Below, piece after piece: positions 34,164 to 43,450 of a DNA stretch of 64,000 nucleotides. How positions within the stretch are numbered: position 1 is the first letter of the stretch; every line of letters starts with the position of its first letter. The notes beneath the pieces were generated by a model that saw nothing but the letters and a program-made list of their open reading frames with translations, was not told where the DNA came from and searched no databases. This DNA comes from Alphaproteobacteria bacterium (GTDB lineage Bacteria > Pseudomonadota > Alphaproteobacteria > RF32 > CAG-239). The stretch covers positions 1 to 64,000 of the forward strand of contig SUUR01000006.1 in the NCBI GenBank assembly GCA_015062435.1, in the 5' to 3' direction. The translations under genes and the position numbers were made by a program.

Positions 34164-34230
34164 TTGATTTTTTTCCCTATATATTATCATTGTTAAAATG
34201 ATGTATAATTTAATTGTGAGGATTTTTCAA

Positions 34231-34776
34231 GTGAGAGAAGATGTTTTAGGGCAGAAAAATGTTAAAATTATGCGAAAAATGACTAAAGTACGGTTAAAAA
34301 ATATAGGATTGTATTATTTAAAACGTTTCGAATCCTCAACGGCAAATTTAAGAAATGTGTTGCAACGCAGAGTGAATAATTATGTGTATCAGAAACAAGA
34401 TATTGATAAAAAGCAAGCTTGGATATGGATTGAAGAAATTATTACAGAATTTCAAAAATTGGGATATTTGGATGATCACAGATATGCCGAAATTAAAGTT
34501 AAATCTTATTTGGAGGTAGGTAAATCAGCCAGATATATCCATGGAAAGTTACGAGAAAAAGGAATTAGTGAGCAGATAATAAATGCAATTATTGCCGAAC
34601 AGGAGTTTGATCCGTTTGAAGCGGCGATGAAACTGGCAAGAAAAAAAAGAATCGGTCCATACTGCCAAGATCAAAATTTAAGAAAAGAGAGAAAGTCTAA
34701 AGATTTGGCAGTTTTGGTAAGAGCCGGTTTTGATTATGATGTTGCTATCAGTGTTTTGGAGACACAGCCTGATTAG
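34231..34776 (+). CDS. recX: RecX family regulator
   Basis: The product is 181 residues when started at the GTG at 34231, which has GAGGA eight bases before it. An ATG at 34198 would add 11 residues, and an internal ATG at 34270 is also possible. It consists of the helical repeats of RecX, with QKLGYLDDHRYAEIKVKSYLEVGKSARYI in the middle and LREKGISEQIINAII after it. RecX limits RecA filament growth. No recA is in the window. The stop overlaps truA by four bases. Confidence 0.85.
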   Translation: MREDVLGQKNVKIMRKMTKVRLKNIGLYYLKRFESSTANLRNVLQRRVNNYVYQKQDIDKKQAWIWIEEIITEFQKLGYLDDHRYAEIKVKSYLEVGKSARYIHGKLREKGISEQIINAIIAEQEFDPFEAAMKLARKKRIGPYCQDQNLRKERKSKDLAVLVRAGFDYDVAISVLETQPD

Positions 34777-35519
34777 TACCAAACTCTACTAAGGTACAAG
34801 CCACATGCGGGAGCGGTGGGGCCGGCAGCTTTTCTGTCTTTTGCTTCTAATATTTCTTTTACTTTTAGAGGTGTGATACTTCCTTCACCGACTAATTTCA
34901 ATGTGCCTACAATATTACGTACTTGGTGATGAAGAAATGATTTGGCTTCAACTTCAAAAATAATTTCATCTTTTTGGCGGTAAATATCAAGTTTATCAAG
35001 AGTTTTTATAGGAGATTTAGCTTGGCAAGCGGCTGCTCTAAATGAGCTGAAATCGTGGTGTCCAAGTAAAAAAGTTGAAGCTTGTTGCATTGCTTCGATA
35101 TCTAATTCAACGGGAACCCACCAAACCCGATTTTTTTTCAAAATTGTCGGAGAACGACGATTGAGTATACGATAAATGTAGGATCTGCCTTTTGCTGAAA
35201 AACGAGCGTTAAACTCATGAGAAACTTGCTCAACTTCTAAAATGGCGACAGGAGCATTTAGTTCTCGAAGATGATAGTTAAGGGCATCTCTAAGTTTCCA
35301 ATCTTCAATATTGCGTTCTAAATCAAAGTGTGCAACCTGAGCAATGGCATGTACACCACAATCAGTTCTACCCGCTCCTTGTATGGGAATAAGTTGTTTA
35401 TCGGGAGATAAATTTGTGAGGGCATTTTCTAAGTATTCTTGGATGCTAGGGCCATCAAGTTGACGTTGCCAGCCAAGAGTATCAGTTCCGTCATATTCTA
35501 TGGTGATTTTGTAGCGCAT
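34773..35519 (-). CDS. truA: tRNA pseudouridine synthase A
   Basis: The 248-residue protein starts YKITIEYDGTDTLGWQRQ. GAGRTDCGVHAIAQVAHFD (about 50-68) carries the catalytic Asp. The later FLHHQVRNIVGTL block is also typical. It isomerises U38-U40 in the anticodon arm of tRNAs. Length is normal for the family. Confidence 0.96.
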   Translation of the reverse strand: MRYKITIEYDGTDTLGWQRQLDGPSIQEYLENALTNLSPDKQLIPIQGAGRTDCGVHAIAQVAHFDLERNIEDWKLRDALNYHLRELNAPVAILEVEQVSHEFNARFSAKGRSYIYRILNRRSPTILKKNRVWWVPVELDIEAMQQASTFLLGHHDFSSFRAAACQAKSPIKTLDKLDIYRQKDEIIFEVEAKSFLHHQVRNIVGTLKLVGEGSITPLKVKEILEAKDRKAAGPTAPACGLYLSRVWY

Positions 35520-35536
35520 GAATTTCTTTCTTAAAA

Positions 35537-35575
35537 TAAAAGGGCATAAGTTAGTTTATGCCCTAATTTTTTTTA
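35537..35575 (-). terminator. Bidirectional-looking terminator between truA and the oxidoreductase gene
   Basis: AGGGCATAA / TTATGCCCT forms a 9-bp stem with loop GTTAG. T-rich tracts lie on both sides (TTTTATTTT on minus and AATTTTTTTT on plus). On the minus strand it ends the upstream oxidoreductase unit. Confidence 0.75.
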
Positions 35576-35591
35576 ATTGGCAAGTTAATGT

Positions 35592-36611
35592 TTATATTAC
35601 ATCGGCCTTTAAGTTTTTGTTGTTGTCTTGAGTTAAGAAACCAAGTTTATTTTCTATTTGCCAGATAATTCGGAGAGCTTCTAAAGCATCAGATCCGCTA
35701 ATTCTCGGTTTTTCGGTTCCTTTGATGCAATTTAAGAAATGTGATAATTCAGATTGCAAAGGTTGACCAGAAGGAATAAATAATTGTTCCACGCAACCTT
35801 TGAGACCATAGCGCATCCATTCCGGAATATTATCTTGCTGTACAAAAGACATGCGTCCTTGAGAATGTACGTTGATGCTTTGATTGATGAAATCCATATC
35901 AATGTAGTTGGTATCTGTGGTAACGGACAGTGTTCTGATTCTGGCTTGAGTTATGCGGCTTGCTGTGATATTTGCGGTAACTCCGTTTTGAAACTGAAGC
36001 AATGCGGTAATAAAATCTTTGCCATAAGGACTGTTAGGAGTCTTTACGGCATTAGCTTGAATGTTTGTTACCGGAGATTTGACTAAAGACATAATAACTT
36101 CAACATCATGTATCATTAAGTCCATGGCAACATCAACATCAGTTATTCTTCCGCTTGCTGCAGACATACGATTGGCAGAAAGAGAACAAATTTTAGATGT
36201 ATCTGCCAAAATTTTATGCATTTGCTCTACTGCCGGATTGAATTGTTCAATGTGGCCGACAAGTAAAGTCACATTATTCTTTTGGGCGGCTTTAATCAAG
36301 CGTTGACATTCTTCTTCCGTAGTTGCTAACGGTTTTTCAATTAAGCAATGAATGCCTTTGTTTAAGAAAAATTCTCCAACTTCTGCATGGGTAACAGATG
36401 TGGTTACAACACTTACGGCATCTACTTGTGCGGCAACTTCATTTAATGATGAAAATGCTTTAATTCCAAAAGTTTTTGCTGCAGATTGGGCTGCTTCCGG
36501 ATAAATATCGTAAACACCAATCAAATCAAAGCCAAGTAAGTTTTTATATGTTTTAAGATGGTTTTTCCCCATCATGCCTGCGCCAATTACGGCAACTCGT
36601 ATATTTGACAT
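35592..36611 (-). CDS. Gfo/Idh/MocA-family oxidoreductase
   Basis: The 339-residue protein has the N-terminal Rossmann motif VAVIGAGMMGKNHLKTY (about 5-21), the EKPLATTEEE block (about 92-101) and GHIEQFNPAV (about 119-128). The C-terminal part is the family alpha/beta dimerisation domain. It is an NAD(P)-dependent sugar or nucleotide-sugar dehydrogenase, but the substrate cannot be named. It stands alone on the minus strand with a terminator after it. Confidence 0.85.
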   Translation of the reverse strand: MSNIRVAVIGAGMMGKNHLKTYKNLLGFDLIGVYDIYPEAAQSAAKTFGIKAFSSLNEVAAQVDAVSVVTTSVTHAEVGEFFLNKGIHCLIEKPLATTEEECQRLIKAAQKNNVTLLVGHIEQFNPAVEQMHKILADTSKICSLSANRMSAASGRITDVDVAMDLMIHDVEVIMSLVKSPVTNIQANAVKTPNSPYGKDFITALLQFQNGVTANITASRITQARIRTLSVTTDTNYIDMDFINQSINVHSQGRMSFVQQDNIPEWMRYGLKGCVEQLFIPSGQPLQSELSHFLNCIKGTEKPRISGSDALEALRIIWQIENKLGFLTQDNNKNLKADVI

Positions 36612-36721
36612 AGTTTTACCCCTAAATTTAATTCAAAAATTTATTTTGGTTTACATATATCAATAATTTTGGTAAAAAGCTCTTAAATTCTTGTTACACT
36701 TTGTTACATGGACGAATCCGT

Positions 36722-38512
36722 ATGTGTAGTAGAAAATTTTTGGAAAATATACTGATGGGAGCAATACTGTTTGTTTGCTCTTGTACGGTTGTGGAACCAA
36801 AAATAGAAGATTATTCAGATGGAGAAAAGCCCTCTTTGGTGTTTGAAACGAATCCTGAGCCGGTTAAAGGTAAAATGGACGTTTATGATTCAATGGCTCG
36901 AGCAGTTAAGTATAATGTTGATGTTGTGGGGAGGTCTTTGCATAAAAGAGTAAGTGAAGCAAAAGAGAGTGATCCTCAAAAAATAATGGATAAAATAGCA
37001 AATGCCAATGTTAAAGATGAAAACTTGCTCTATAAGGCGTTGAGAATGTTGGATTTTGCGTTGGTGTATGCAAATGCCAATATGGGAGGAAGCCAAAAAT
37101 ATGCAGATAATTATTTTTATGAATCAGCCGCAAAATATTTAGCTTTGGAAGCAATCAGAGCTCATCAGAGTGTATGGTTTGCTAATAAAAAAGAAAAAAA
37201 TATTAATGCTTTGATCAGGCAGGAACAAAAAATTGCAGATAATCTGGATAAAAAAGAGTTGCAAAGAGGCTTTTTGAGTGATGAAGAATATGATTTTAAT
37301 AAAAATCAAAAAGTTTTGTTGTTAAGGTTGCTTGATATCAGGAATGCAATGAATTCCGAGTGGGAAGGATTTATTGATTTGGTTAAGCTTGATCCACCAC
37401 AAGTTGAACTGGAAGGGCGCAGATTTTATGCTCTGGAAAATTTTGATGAAGATTATTCTTTAGAACTTTTTCAAGAGGCTGCAGTAAGAAACAGGCGAGA
37501 ATTTTCTTTGGCTAAAGAATTTGGACAGTTTTTACCATATTCTCAAGTACGACGTTACATAAGCAACAGCTATCCTCCGGTGGCAAGATTAGATGTGAAT
37601 GGGGTTAAGGTGGAGTATGATATTTATAAGCAAGAGTTGTATGATAAAGCAGCATCGATAGCTTTAGAGTTAATTACATTAGTAAATGAATATAAAAACT
37701 CCAAAGCTCCGATAAAAGGTGGATTGCTAAAAAGGTTGTTTGATGAGTTCGGTGCTGCAATCTTAACTCAGGTTGAGGTGTCATATCAGTTGGTTATGCT
37801 TGCAGATTTTGATTATGAAAATATTATTACAGCAGAGAAAAAGCATAAAAAAGAATTACAGAGACTTAAAAAATTGCGGCATTTGACCGATGAGGACAGA
37901 TTGGCCTTGTTTAAAGCAAAGATAACAGAATTGCAACTTGAACAGCGCAAATCTCAGATATTGTCAGAAAGAGCCGAAGCTTTAAGAGGGTTATATTTTA
38001 ATGCAGGATTATCTCCGGTAAAAGTTAATTTGACTAAAATTCCGATTAAAGATGTGGCTGCCGATATCAGAAAAACGTTAAATCAGGATTTGGTTGATAT
38101 GTTGTCAGGGGTGAAAGTGCAATTAAAAAAAGAAAAATTAGTAGATGGAAAGTCCGGTTGGGCAAAGTCCTCCGGTTGGTTGGAAAATGTGGTATCTAAC
38201 GCTACAAAGCCTGTGAAAGTAACCAAAATCGAAAAAATCATCGATGCAAATAAGACAGAAAAAAAACAAGAGATAGTCGTAAAAACGCAAATTATGCAAT
38301 TAGGCGCATACAAAGAACTTAAAAATGCAAATGAAGATTGGGAAGATTTAATAAGTAAATTTCCGGAATTGAAAAATTATAATAAAAAACTTCAAGAAGT
38401 TAATATTGACGGTAATAAATGGTTACGCTTGCAAGTAAGCGGAAATGAACATGAAATAAAAAACAGTTGTGACAAAATAAAAAAACAAGGTTACGGGTGT
38501 TTGTTGAGATAG
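36722..38512 (+). CDS. Lipoprotein with TolC-like helical body and C-terminal SPOR domain
   Basis: The product is 596 residues from the ATG at 36722; the frame extends to a TTG at 36701 with no support. A lipobox VCSC sets the lipidated Cys at 21. The region about 45-480 is long helices with heptad-like spacing, and YDSMARAVKYNVDVVGR resembles a repeat start of outer-membrane efflux (TolC) proteins. No clear beta-barrel strands are apparent, so the assignment is tentative. Residues about 515-596 (IMQLGAYKELKNANEDW and later YGCLL) look like a SPOR peptidoglycan-binding domain. It lies 66 bases before a pentapeptide-repeat gene and a coupling-protein gene. Confidence 0.6.
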   Translation: MCSRKFLENILMGAILFVCSCTVVEPKIEDYSDGEKPSLVFETNPEPVKGKMDVYDSMARAVKYNVDVVGRSLHKRVSEAKESDPQKIMDKIANANVKDENLLYKALRMLDFALVYANANMGGSQKYADNYFYESAAKYLALEAIRAHQSVWFANKKEKNINALIRQEQKIADNLDKKELQRGFLSDEEYDFNKNQKVLLLRLLDIRNAMNSEWEGFIDLVKLDPPQVELEGRRFYALENFDEDYSLELFQEAAVRNRREFSLAKEFGQFLPYSQVRRYISNSYPPVARLDVNGVKVEYDIYKQELYDKAASIALELITLVNEYKNSKAPIKGGLLKRLFDEFGAAILTQVEVSYQLVMLADFDYENIITAEKKHKKELQRLKKLRHLTDEDRLALFKAKITELQLEQRKSQILSERAEALRGLYFNAGLSPVKVNLTKIPIKDVAADIRKTLNQDLVDMLSGVKVQLKKEKLVDGKSGWAKSSGWLENVVSNATKPVKVTKIEKIIDANKTEKKQEIVVKTQIMQLGAYKELKNANEDWEDLISKFPELKNYNKKLQEVNIDGNKWLRLQVSGNEHEIKNSCDKIKKQGYGCLLR

Positions 38513-38578
38513 ATAAAATATTTGAAAAAAAATAAAAATTGCAGTAAAATAGTAATGTTTTAATGATTGGGTATTGCA

Positions 38579-39724
38579 ATGATTGAAGATGATAAAAAAT
38601 CAAAACTTGAGGCCATGAAAGCTAAATTAGACAAGCGTAATGACGGAAGTGGTCTGAAAATAGATACCGAAGAAGCACAAGCATCTTGGACTGCGGTATC
38701 ACAATCTTTTGATTTTGAAATCGGTCGAAACAATTTTATGACAAGTGTTGATTTTGTTGGAAAAAATCTGGAAAACGGAAAATTTGCGCATGAAAATTTA
38801 CAAAATTCTAATTTTTCCGTAGCAAATTTAACAGGTGTTGATTTTTCCGGTGCAAATTTAACCGGTGTTGATTTTTCCGGCGCAAATTTAACAAATGCAG
38901 ATTTATCGGGAGCTGATTTAACAGGCGCAATATTATCCGGATCCGTACTACATGGTACAAATTTCACAGGAGCTAAACTTAACGGAGTGAAATTTAGTGA
39001 AGCAGATTTGGAAAATGCAATATTGTTGGATATTGAAATTGATGCGCTGGGAATTGAAGAACTTCAAGAGCTGATAGAATATATTGCAAAATATTATCCT
39101 CATAAACTTAATTTAACGAAACTTAATTTGACTTTATTAAATCTGCAAAAAATTGATTTATCTCAAGTTAATCTTAAAGGGGTTGATTTTACCGGATGTG
39201 ATTTTACCGGTGTGAATATTGCAGAATTGGATTTAAGTGAATGTATTATAACTCCACAACAAATTGCTCAAGCGTTAGGCAGAGTGCCATCAAAAGATGA
39301 GTTGGCAAAAATTTTAGCACCAAAGAAAAAGAAACCTCAGAAATTTAGCGGAGTAGACATAAGTTCTATTTTTTTGGGTGATGGGAAAGAATTTGGCGTA
39401 TGGGATGTGGTTAATGATAAAGGTATTAAAATTGAAACATTAATGAAATTGGGAAAAAAAGTATTTATGCATGGCGCTAAGAAACCTGAAGTGAAAGATG
39501 AAGAAGTTCTCAGTAATGTAAAAACAGAAAAAGAACTGATAACCAAATCACATAATGAAGAATTGCGTAAAGTTATTGAAGAAAGAAAAAGAAAAGAACT
39601 CGAAAACAGAGTTGCTAAAAAGAAAGAGTTTGAAGAAGAAATGAACAAAAATAATAAAGTTAAGGAAAAAGTTAAGTCAGATGCTACCGAATTAATAATT
39701 AATAGGGGACGGGATAGCCGATAA
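38579..39724 (+). CDS. Pentapeptide-repeat protein with coiled-coil C-terminus
   Basis: The product is 381 residues from the ATG at 38579. About residues 45-160 and 180-225 are pentapeptide repeats of the A(N/D)LxG/S type (ANLTGVDFSG repeated), which form a right-handed beta-helix. The C-terminal third is highly charged and helical (EERKRKELENRVAKKKEFEE). There is no signal peptide. Its stop is two bases before the next ATG, so the coupling protein is translated with it. Its role is unknown; a scaffold or partner of the ATPase is a guess. Confidence 0.85.
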   Translation: MIEDDKKSKLEAMKAKLDKRNDGSGLKIDTEEAQASWTAVSQSFDFEIGRNNFMTSVDFVGKNLENGKFAHENLQNSNFSVANLTGVDFSGANLTGVDFSGANLTNADLSGADLTGAILSGSVLHGTNFTGAKLNGVKFSEADLENAILLDIEIDALGIEELQELIEYIAKYYPHKLNLTKLNLTLLNLQKIDLSQVNLKGVDFTGCDFTGVNIAELDLSECIITPQQIAQALGRVPSKDELAKILAPKKKKPQKFSGVDISSIFLGDGKEFGVWDVVNDKGIKIETLMKLGKKVFMHGAKKPEVKDEEVLSNVKTEKELITKSHNEELRKVIEERKRKELENRVAKKKEFEEEMNKNNKVKEKVKSDATELIINRGRDSR

Positions 39725-39726
39725 TA

Positions 39727-42057
39727 ATGAAGTTAACTTTTGATCTTGATGATGAAAAAAGTTGGTTGAGAGCATCGGGGACGATATTTGTCGGTCTGTC
39801 GGCAATGGTGCTTTGTTTTGTATTCTTTAGTTTACTATCATTGTTTTGTATACATTTTTTTGTTTGTGGCAGTGCTGATGAAAATTGCTGTTTATTTGCT
39901 CATGATATAGTTTGGAATAAGGGGGTGTTTACGGCAATCGGAAATGCGTATGCCAATTGGTGGGACGTGTTTAATGATGCATTTAAAAGCAGAAAAATCA
40001 ATTTATTGTTATTTCTTCCGACAATTGTTCCGATAGGATCTTTGTTGTTTTTAGGGTGGTTTGTCTTTAGGAGTTCACTTTCTTTACAATTATGGTATGT
40101 GCTTAATTATCATTTTGCAAATTTTAGTGATGTGTGCAAGATGAAAGTTAATAACGGAAAGTTTGTAATATTAGGGTGGTTTGATAATGTTTTGTTAAAA
40201 ACACCGGAGCCGGCATCTGTATTATGTGTGGGAGAAACAGGATGTGGTAAAACATCTACAATTGCGGTGCCAACGATTTTACAAGCGGATAATATGAGTG
40301 TGGTGGCTGTTGATGATAGCGGAACTTTAGCAAGGCATAGTAGTGGGTATAGGGCAAAGATAGGAAAAGTTTTTTATTTTAATTGGGATATGTGTGATGA
40401 TTTGGAGAAAAATGTTGTTTTTCCTCGTTTTAATCCATTATCAGTAGAGAATATTCCGATTGATAAAAAACTTAAAGGGGAGTATTTTAGTTTTATTGCT
40501 CAATATTTGGTGGGATTTGATAAAGCTAATAAAGATAATTATTGGGAATGGTTAGCCTCATCAACGATGAAATCGTTGATTATGTTTGTGGTAGCAAAAT
40601 GTAAGCAAGCTGAAGCTAATGATTATTTTTTGAGTAAAATTTTGGAAAATTCCAGATTGAGCCGAGATGATAAGGATATTTTGCTGAGCTATTATCTTAT
40701 GATGCCTGAAACGTATAAAAATGAAGCGATAAAATTTATTGAAAATGAGAAGCTTAATGTTGATGATTATATGATTATCGGGAGTTGGGGCGGTATTCCA
40801 GATGAGTGGCAAGGTAAAAATATTTGTTTGGGTATGTTATCTGATTGGATATTATATAGTTATTTGGCTGAGAAGGGGAGTGATGGCGGATGGCGAAAAT
40901 GGATTGAAACACTAATTTGGGAAGCAAAGTTGTTTAATTACGGCGATGTTGTAATTGAAGGTTTGCAACAGTTCTTATATTTATCTAAATTACAGCGTCA
41001 GTTGGTTTTTGCAAAAATTGTGCGTCCGTTAAAATTGTTTATAAATACAAATATCAGAGAAAAAACTACCGGTAATGATTTTAAGATAGATGATTTGGGC
41101 GGAATATATAATTGTGAGGCAAAAAAGTGGGAGCCGGTAACAATATATGCAATTGCTAAAACCAAAACTACAAAATTTGTGAACAGGTTTATAATCGATA
41201 TTTGGTTGAAATTCGGATTGTTGGAAAAGCCTAATATTGAAAACTGCAAAACATTGGTGATTTTTGATAATGCCGGACAAATGTCCGAAATTAAAAATAT
41301 GTCGGATTGTGTTGCTAAAGGTCCAAGTAAAGGGGCTTCAATATTGCTATTGTGTAATAGTTTTAATAATATGGAAAATACATATGGCAAGGAGATACTT
41401 GAAGAGCTTGTTGCAAACACGAGTTATAAAATTATAATGGCTGAAAATAATGTAAAATTAAGTAAGCAGTTAGATAAATTGGCAATATTTGCATCTAAAT
41501 CTGTTCAGCTACCTAAAGACAATAGACGAGTTTTTAAGGAAAAGTCTTATTTTGCAGATACAAATTACTATCATCGGTTGGCTTTGGAGCTAAAAGGACA
41601 AAATAGGAAAAAATTAGCAACGAAGGGTTTTCAGGTATTGTTGACGGAAGGATATTATCATCGTCCGGTTTTAACCAAAAATATGACGTTTATGCAAGAT
41701 CATCGTTTGAAGAATAAAGCATCATTGCCGGTTGCATATTTTTTGGATAGTGAGATTGTGGAAAAAAGGTATGTACAAGATTATCAGGTGCCTGAAATTG
41801 ATGATATATTGTTTGAAGATGAGTTGGGAATTGATGATGAAGTGGAATTGCTTCAATATATGAATGTTGCCTATGATGATGCTTTAAGTAAAGTTAAAGA
41901 TGAAAAAATGGAAGATGTTTTGATTAATGATATATCTGCCAAGTGGAAAAGAAATAATAAAAATTTTGATGATAATGATAATTGGTGGATGAGAGAAAAA
42001 GCATTTGAAAAAACAGATGATTCTTATGAAGTTAATCCGTTTGAGATAAAAAAATAG
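39727..42057 (+). CDS. VirD4/TraG-like type IV coupling ATPase
   Basis: The 776-residue protein has two N-terminal membrane segments (about 20-47 and 92-116). The ATPase domain has Walker A GETGCGKTS (169-177) followed by PTILQADNMSVVAVDDSGTLA, as in VirD4/TraG proteins. The presumed Walker B is TLVIFDNAG (about 505-513), where the usual DE is DN. Such proteins feed DNA or protein into type IV secretion channels. No relaxase, VirB4 or mating-pair genes are present here. It follows the pentapeptide-repeat gene with a two-base gap. Confidence 0.8.
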   Translation: MKLTFDLDDEKSWLRASGTIFVGLSAMVLCFVFFSLLSLFCIHFFVCGSADENCCLFAHDIVWNKGVFTAIGNAYANWWDVFNDAFKSRKINLLLFLPTIVPIGSLLFLGWFVFRSSLSLQLWYVLNYHFANFSDVCKMKVNNGKFVILGWFDNVLLKTPEPASVLCVGETGCGKTSTIAVPTILQADNMSVVAVDDSGTLARHSSGYRAKIGKVFYFNWDMCDDLEKNVVFPRFNPLSVENIPIDKKLKGEYFSFIAQYLVGFDKANKDNYWEWLASSTMKSLIMFVVAKCKQAEANDYFLSKILENSRLSRDDKDILLSYYLMMPETYKNEAIKFIENEKLNVDDYMIIGSWGGIPDEWQGKNICLGMLSDWILYSYLAEKGSDGGWRKWIETLIWEAKLFNYGDVVIEGLQQFLYLSKLQRQLVFAKIVRPLKLFINTNIREKTTGNDFKIDDLGGIYNCEAKKWEPVTIYAIAKTKTTKFVNRFIIDIWLKFGLLEKPNIENCKTLVIFDNAGQMSEIKNMSDCVAKGPSKGASILLLCNSFNNMENTYGKEILEELVANTSYKIIMAENNVKLSKQLDKLAIFASKSVQLPKDNRRVFKEKSYFADTNYYHRLALELKGQNRKKLATKGFQVLLTEGYYHRPVLTKNMTFMQDHRLKNKASLPVAYFLDSEIVEKRYVQDYQVPEIDDILFEDELGIDDEVELLQYMNVAYDDALSKVKDEKMEDVLINDISAKWKRNNKNFDDNDNWWMREKAFEKTDDSYEVNPFEIKK

Positions 42058-42119
42058 CTGTTATTTATGCCTATGTCTGATATATTGTGTGTATGTGAAT
42101 AATAACGAATCGGGTAAAA

Positions 42120-43436
42120 ATGAAAGAAACGCTTTTTTCAGCACAAATTAAAAGACCTTTGGCAGACAGACTGCGGCCACAAACTTTAAAAGAAGTGGTC
42201 GGGCAAGAACACGTGGTGGGGGATAAAGCTCCATTGGGAAGAATGATCAAATCCGGTAAAATTTCTTCTTTTATATTGTGGGGGCCTCCGGGTTGCGGTA
42301 AGACAACAATTGCGAGATTAATAGCAGAAAATACAAATTTATATTTTGAACAAATTTCTGCAGTTTTTTCCGGTGTGGCGGACCTTAAGAGAGTGTTTCA
42401 GTATGCAGAAGATAGGCGAGCTAATCAGGGTAAGGGAACGTTGTTGTTTGTTGACGAGATACACAGATTTAATAAATCTCAGCAAGACGGATTTTTGCCA
42501 TATGTAGAAAACGGTACAATTATTTTGGTGGGAGCGACAACTGAAAATCCGTCATTTGAACTCAATGCAGCGTTATTATCACGGTGTCAGGTTTTTGTGC
42601 TGAACAGGCTAAATGTTGATGATTTTGAAGAGTTGTTAATTAGGGCTGAAAAAGAAACAGGATGTAAATTGCCGGTTGATGAAGAAGCCAGAGATTTTAT
42701 GAAAAATGTGGCAGACGGTGACGGAAGATATTTATTGAATTTGGCAGAAAGTGTGTGGAATTATGCACAATCAGACGAAATATTCGATAAAGAATCTATC
42801 GTTAAAATAATCCGTTCCAGAGCTCCGGTTTATGATAAAGGACGTGACGGACATTATAATCTTATTTCGGCTGTTCATAAATCTTTACGAGGCTCTGATG
42901 TGGACGCTGCTCTGTATTGGGTAGCCAGAATGATGGAATCGGGTGAAGATCCGAAATATATTTTGCGAAGATTAACTCGTTTTGCCGTGGAAGATGTGTC
43001 TTTAGCAGATCCAAATGCCGTAGTTCAAGCAATTGCTTGTTGGGATACGTATGATCGTTTGGGATCTCCGGAAGCTGATTTGGCAATTATGCAATTGACT
43101 GCATATTTGGCGACAGCTCCTAAGTCAGTTGGTGTTTATAAGGCAATGTATGCAGCCAGAGATTTGGCCAAAAAGACAGGTTCTTTAATGCCGCCCAAAA
43201 ATATTCTTAACGCACCGACAAAATTAATGAGACAATTGGGGTATCATGAAGGATATGAATATGATCCGGATTGTGAAGATGGATTTTCCGGTGCAAATTA
43301 TTTTCCTGATGGAATGAGTAGAGTAAAAATTTATCATCCTGTTGATCGAGGGTTTGAACGTGAAATTAAAAAAAGAGTGGAATATTTTGATAAACTTAGA
43401 GCAGAGAAACAAGCTGCAAAAAGAAATAACACTTAA
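42120..43436 (+). CDS. rarA: Replication-associated recombination AAA ATPase RarA (MgsA)
   Basis: The 438-residue protein has RPQTLKEVVGQEHVVG near 18-33, Walker A GPPGCGKTT (about 55-63), Walker B VDEIHRFNKSQQD (about 110-122) and sensor GATTENPSF (about 133-141). The C-terminal helical part with RLTRFAVEDV is typical of the family. It acts on stalled replication forks together with SSB. The next gene starts 15 bases later. Confidence 0.95.
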   Translation: MKETLFSAQIKRPLADRLRPQTLKEVVGQEHVVGDKAPLGRMIKSGKISSFILWGPPGCGKTTIARLIAENTNLYFEQISAVFSGVADLKRVFQYAEDRRANQGKGTLLFVDEIHRFNKSQQDGFLPYVENGTIILVGATTENPSFELNAALLSRCQVFVLNRLNVDDFEELLIRAEKETGCKLPVDEEARDFMKNVADGDGRYLLNLAESVWNYAQSDEIFDKESIVKIIRSRAPVYDKGRDGHYNLISAVHKSLRGSDVDAALYWVARMMESGEDPKYILRRLTRFAVEDVSLADPNAVVQAIACWDTYDRLGSPEADLAIMQLTAYLATAPKSVGVYKAMYAARDLAKKTGSLMPPKNILNAPTKLMRQLGYHEGYEYDPDCEDGFSGANYFPDGMSRVKIYHPVDRGFEREIKKRVEYFDKLRAEKQAAKRNNT

Positions 43437-43450
43437 TCGGAGGTAATAAA

